Notes under the pieces: generated by a model
What the model saw: only the letters and a program-made list of their open reading frames with translations
Told to the model about the DNA's origin: nothing
Databases searched by the model: none
Shown: piece by piece, positions 6,277 to 6,986 of the stretch
How the letters are laid out: each line of letters opens with the position of its first letter
Numbering within the stretch: the first letter of the stretch is position 1
NCBI GenBank assembly: GCA_030589225.1
Contig: JAUUWD010000084.1
Location: 1-6,986 of the forward strand
Direction: 5' to 3'
Source of the DNA: Desulfobacteraceae bacterium
GTDB taxonomy: Bacteria; Desulfobacterota; DSM-4660; Desulfatiglandales; Desulfatiglandaceae
DNA: 6,986 bases
Translations under genes and position numbers: made by a program

Positions 6277-6442
6277 TCCCGGTGAAATTCTTAAGCCATC
6301 TCTTACCCATAAATAAAGTGTAACTGGTGACCCCTTTTCATTAACCCATTTGCTTGACGTTTACTCAGTTGTTGAAGAGCATGAGAACGTTAGTGAAAAA
6401 GTTGTCGAATGAGGGTAAAAGTGAAGATTCAGATTAGAAAAC

Positions 6443-6475
6443 CCTGTGTCTCTAAATGAGAACAGGATTTTTTTT
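6443..6475 (+). terminator. Rho-independent terminator downstream of DUF433
   Basis: CCTGT (6443-6447) plus TCTC (6449-6452) pair with GAGA (6458-6461) plus ACAGG (6462-6466). This makes a nine-pair stem with a single bulged G at 6448 and a five-base loop. Eight T residues follow at 6468-6475. It lies 167 bases after the DUF433 stop, with no gene between, so the transcript carries an unusually long 3' tail or once contained another gene. Confidence 0.85.
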
Positions 6476-6538
6476 ACGGTGTTCTACATTCCTCCCTTTA
6501 ACTACCAACGATCAAAAAGCGGCGTGTTTTTTTTGACC

Positions 6539-6560
6539 AATTAACTAATTTCAGTTAATT
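6539..6560. repeat. AT-rich perfect palindrome
   Basis: AATTAACT (6539-6546) and AGTTAATT (6553-6560) are perfect inverted copies around six bases. The stem is weak (two G-C pairs) and not followed by a long T-run. It may be a protein-binding site or chance in AT-rich DNA. Confidence 0.4.
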
Positions 6561-6732
6561 TTGCCTAAGTTTTTAGAATAGTTGGTTTTTGCTTTCATCG
6601 AAAGAATAATTCGCCTGGTCCCTATTAACGCTACTTGGGGCTACAGTTCATGTTGAGATCCAACGGAGATTTCATTCAAGGCAGTCAGCAATTGTTGAAA
6701 GCGAGCCAACTTATGGAAACAACAATTAAATT

Positions 6733-6760
6733 TTGAATTAGACAGGATTCAAATTATAAA
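6733..6760 (+). promoter_or_regulatory. Possible promoter of the MFS transporter gene
   Basis: TTGAAT (6733-6738) and TATAAA (6755-6760) are separated by 16 bases and match four and five of six consensus positions. The predicted start near 6767 would give a leader of about 60 bases before the TTG start at 6827. The spacer contains the left arm of the ACAGGATT inverted repeat. Confidence 0.35.
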
Positions 6761-6804
6761 CAGGACAAAAAGAAAAAATCCTGAACATCCTGTTAATCCT
6801 GTCA
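6741..6804. repeat. 9-base ATCCTG tandem array with inverted upstream arms
   Basis: Three adjacent 9-base units are seen: ATCCTGAAC (6778-6786), ATCCTGTTA (6787-6795) and ATCCTGTCA (6796-6804). Upstream lie inverted copies: GACAGGATT (6741-6749), a perfect complement of AATCCTGTC (6795-6803), and AACAGGA (6759-6765), a perfect complement of TCCTGTT (6788-6794). Together they can fold into a long interrupted hairpin ending in seven A residues, immediately before the transporter gene. From memory, ACAGGATT-type repeats are dispersed in many bacterial genomes; their role here is not evident. Confidence 0.75.
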
Positions 6805-6826
6805 AAAAAAGGACAGAGAACCCAAA

Positions 6827-6986
6827 TTGAATACGATATCAACAACGCCATACCGCTCGCCATTTTCCATCCCCAACATCCGGTTGTTTATTGCCTTTAA
6901 GGTTTTGTTCAATTCAAGATTCTACTATCCGGTCTTTACCATCCTGTTCCTTGATTTCGGCCTGACCGTGGCACAGTTTGCAATCC
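6827..6986 (+). CDS. MFS transporter, N-terminal part (runs off the window)
   Basis: The open frame continues to the window end (53 codons plus one base). It reads a short polar leader (1-14), then SIPNIRLFIAF (14-24), then FNSRFYYPVFTILFLDFGLTVAQFAI (28-53). This resembles the first transmembrane helix and following loop of a group of major facilitator superfamily transporters; substrate cannot be inferred. The frame is closed upstream by TAA at 6794-6796, and the only usual start codon before the conserved part is TTG at 6827. The nearest Shine-Dalgarno-like sequence, AGGA at 6810-6813, is 13 bases away, so initiation looks weak or the start is uncertain. The 3' end is outside the window. 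Confidence 0.72.
   Translation, partial: MNTISTTPYRSPFSIPNIRLFIAFKVLFNSRFYYPVFTILFLDFGLTVAQFAI

Larger units (their letters stand above)
6277..6826. other. Gene-poor stretch after the DUF433 gene
   Basis: No reading frame of convincing length is seen on either strand. In order it holds a 13-codon stub (6282-6323) that could be the relic of a DUF5615 partner, an intrinsic terminator (6443-6475), an AT-rich palindrome (6539-6560), a 28-codon open frame (6650-6736) without good support, a possible promoter (6733-6760) and an ATCCTG repeat array (6741-6804). The low GC and lack of coding are typical of a decayed accessory region. Confidence 0.6.

Noticed and set aside
6479..6544. GTG-initiated 21-codon frame after the DUF433 terminator
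   Set aside because: No ribosome site, it starts at the terminator edge, and it shows no family resemblance.
6741..6804. ATCCTG array as a CRISPR
   Set aside because: Units are nine bases, directly adjacent and without unique spacers, which is not CRISPR architecture.

Overview
The window looks like ordinary chromosomal DNA from a Gram-negative, moderate-GC bacterium. The most likely group is Desulfobacterota (the former Deltaproteobacteria). This rests on the dapA-dapB-dapL order with an LL-diaminopimelate aminotransferase, a periplasmic DUF4124/SLT transglycosylase, and short degenerate tandem repeats in the gaps. The assignment is an inference from gene content, not from a search.

Positions 1-4999 hold a dense plus-strand gene run: dapA, dapB, dapL, folK, a membrane-anchored YHS/TRASH-like cysteine protein, a small transaldolase of the TalC/FSA family, and a secreted lytic transglycosylase. 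The first three carry aspartate semialdehyde to LL-diaminopimelate by the aminotransferase variant of lysine and peptidoglycan-precursor synthesis. That route needs no succinylated or acetylated intermediates. FolK belongs to folate synthesis. The last four genes are packed end to end (TAA|ATG, ATGA overlap, 2-base gap), which indicates co-transcription and translational coupling. No terminator is visible after the transglycosylase.

Positions 5000-5310 are a self-contained tRNA unit: a near-consensus promoter, tRNA-Gly(GCC), tRNA-Cys(GCA), both with encoded CCA, and a strong intrinsic terminator.

Positions 5311-6986 are looser. They hold a flavin reductase-like FMN protein, then a solitary DUF433 (VapB-like antitoxin family) gene in AT-richer DNA. 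A 550-base gene-poor stretch follows, with an intrinsic terminator, an AT-rich palindrome and an array of ATCCTG repeats. The window ends in the first 53 codons of a major facilitator superfamily transporter that apparently starts at TTG and runs off the edge.

I found no convincing new multi-gene system. The points most worth a second look are three unrelated short-period tandem repeat arrays (8, 10 and 9 bases) at gene boundaries, one of which forms the 3' end of dapB; the DUF433 gene whose expected PIN-like partner seems reduced to a 13-codon stub; and the coupled folK-YHS-transaldolase-transglycosylase tail.
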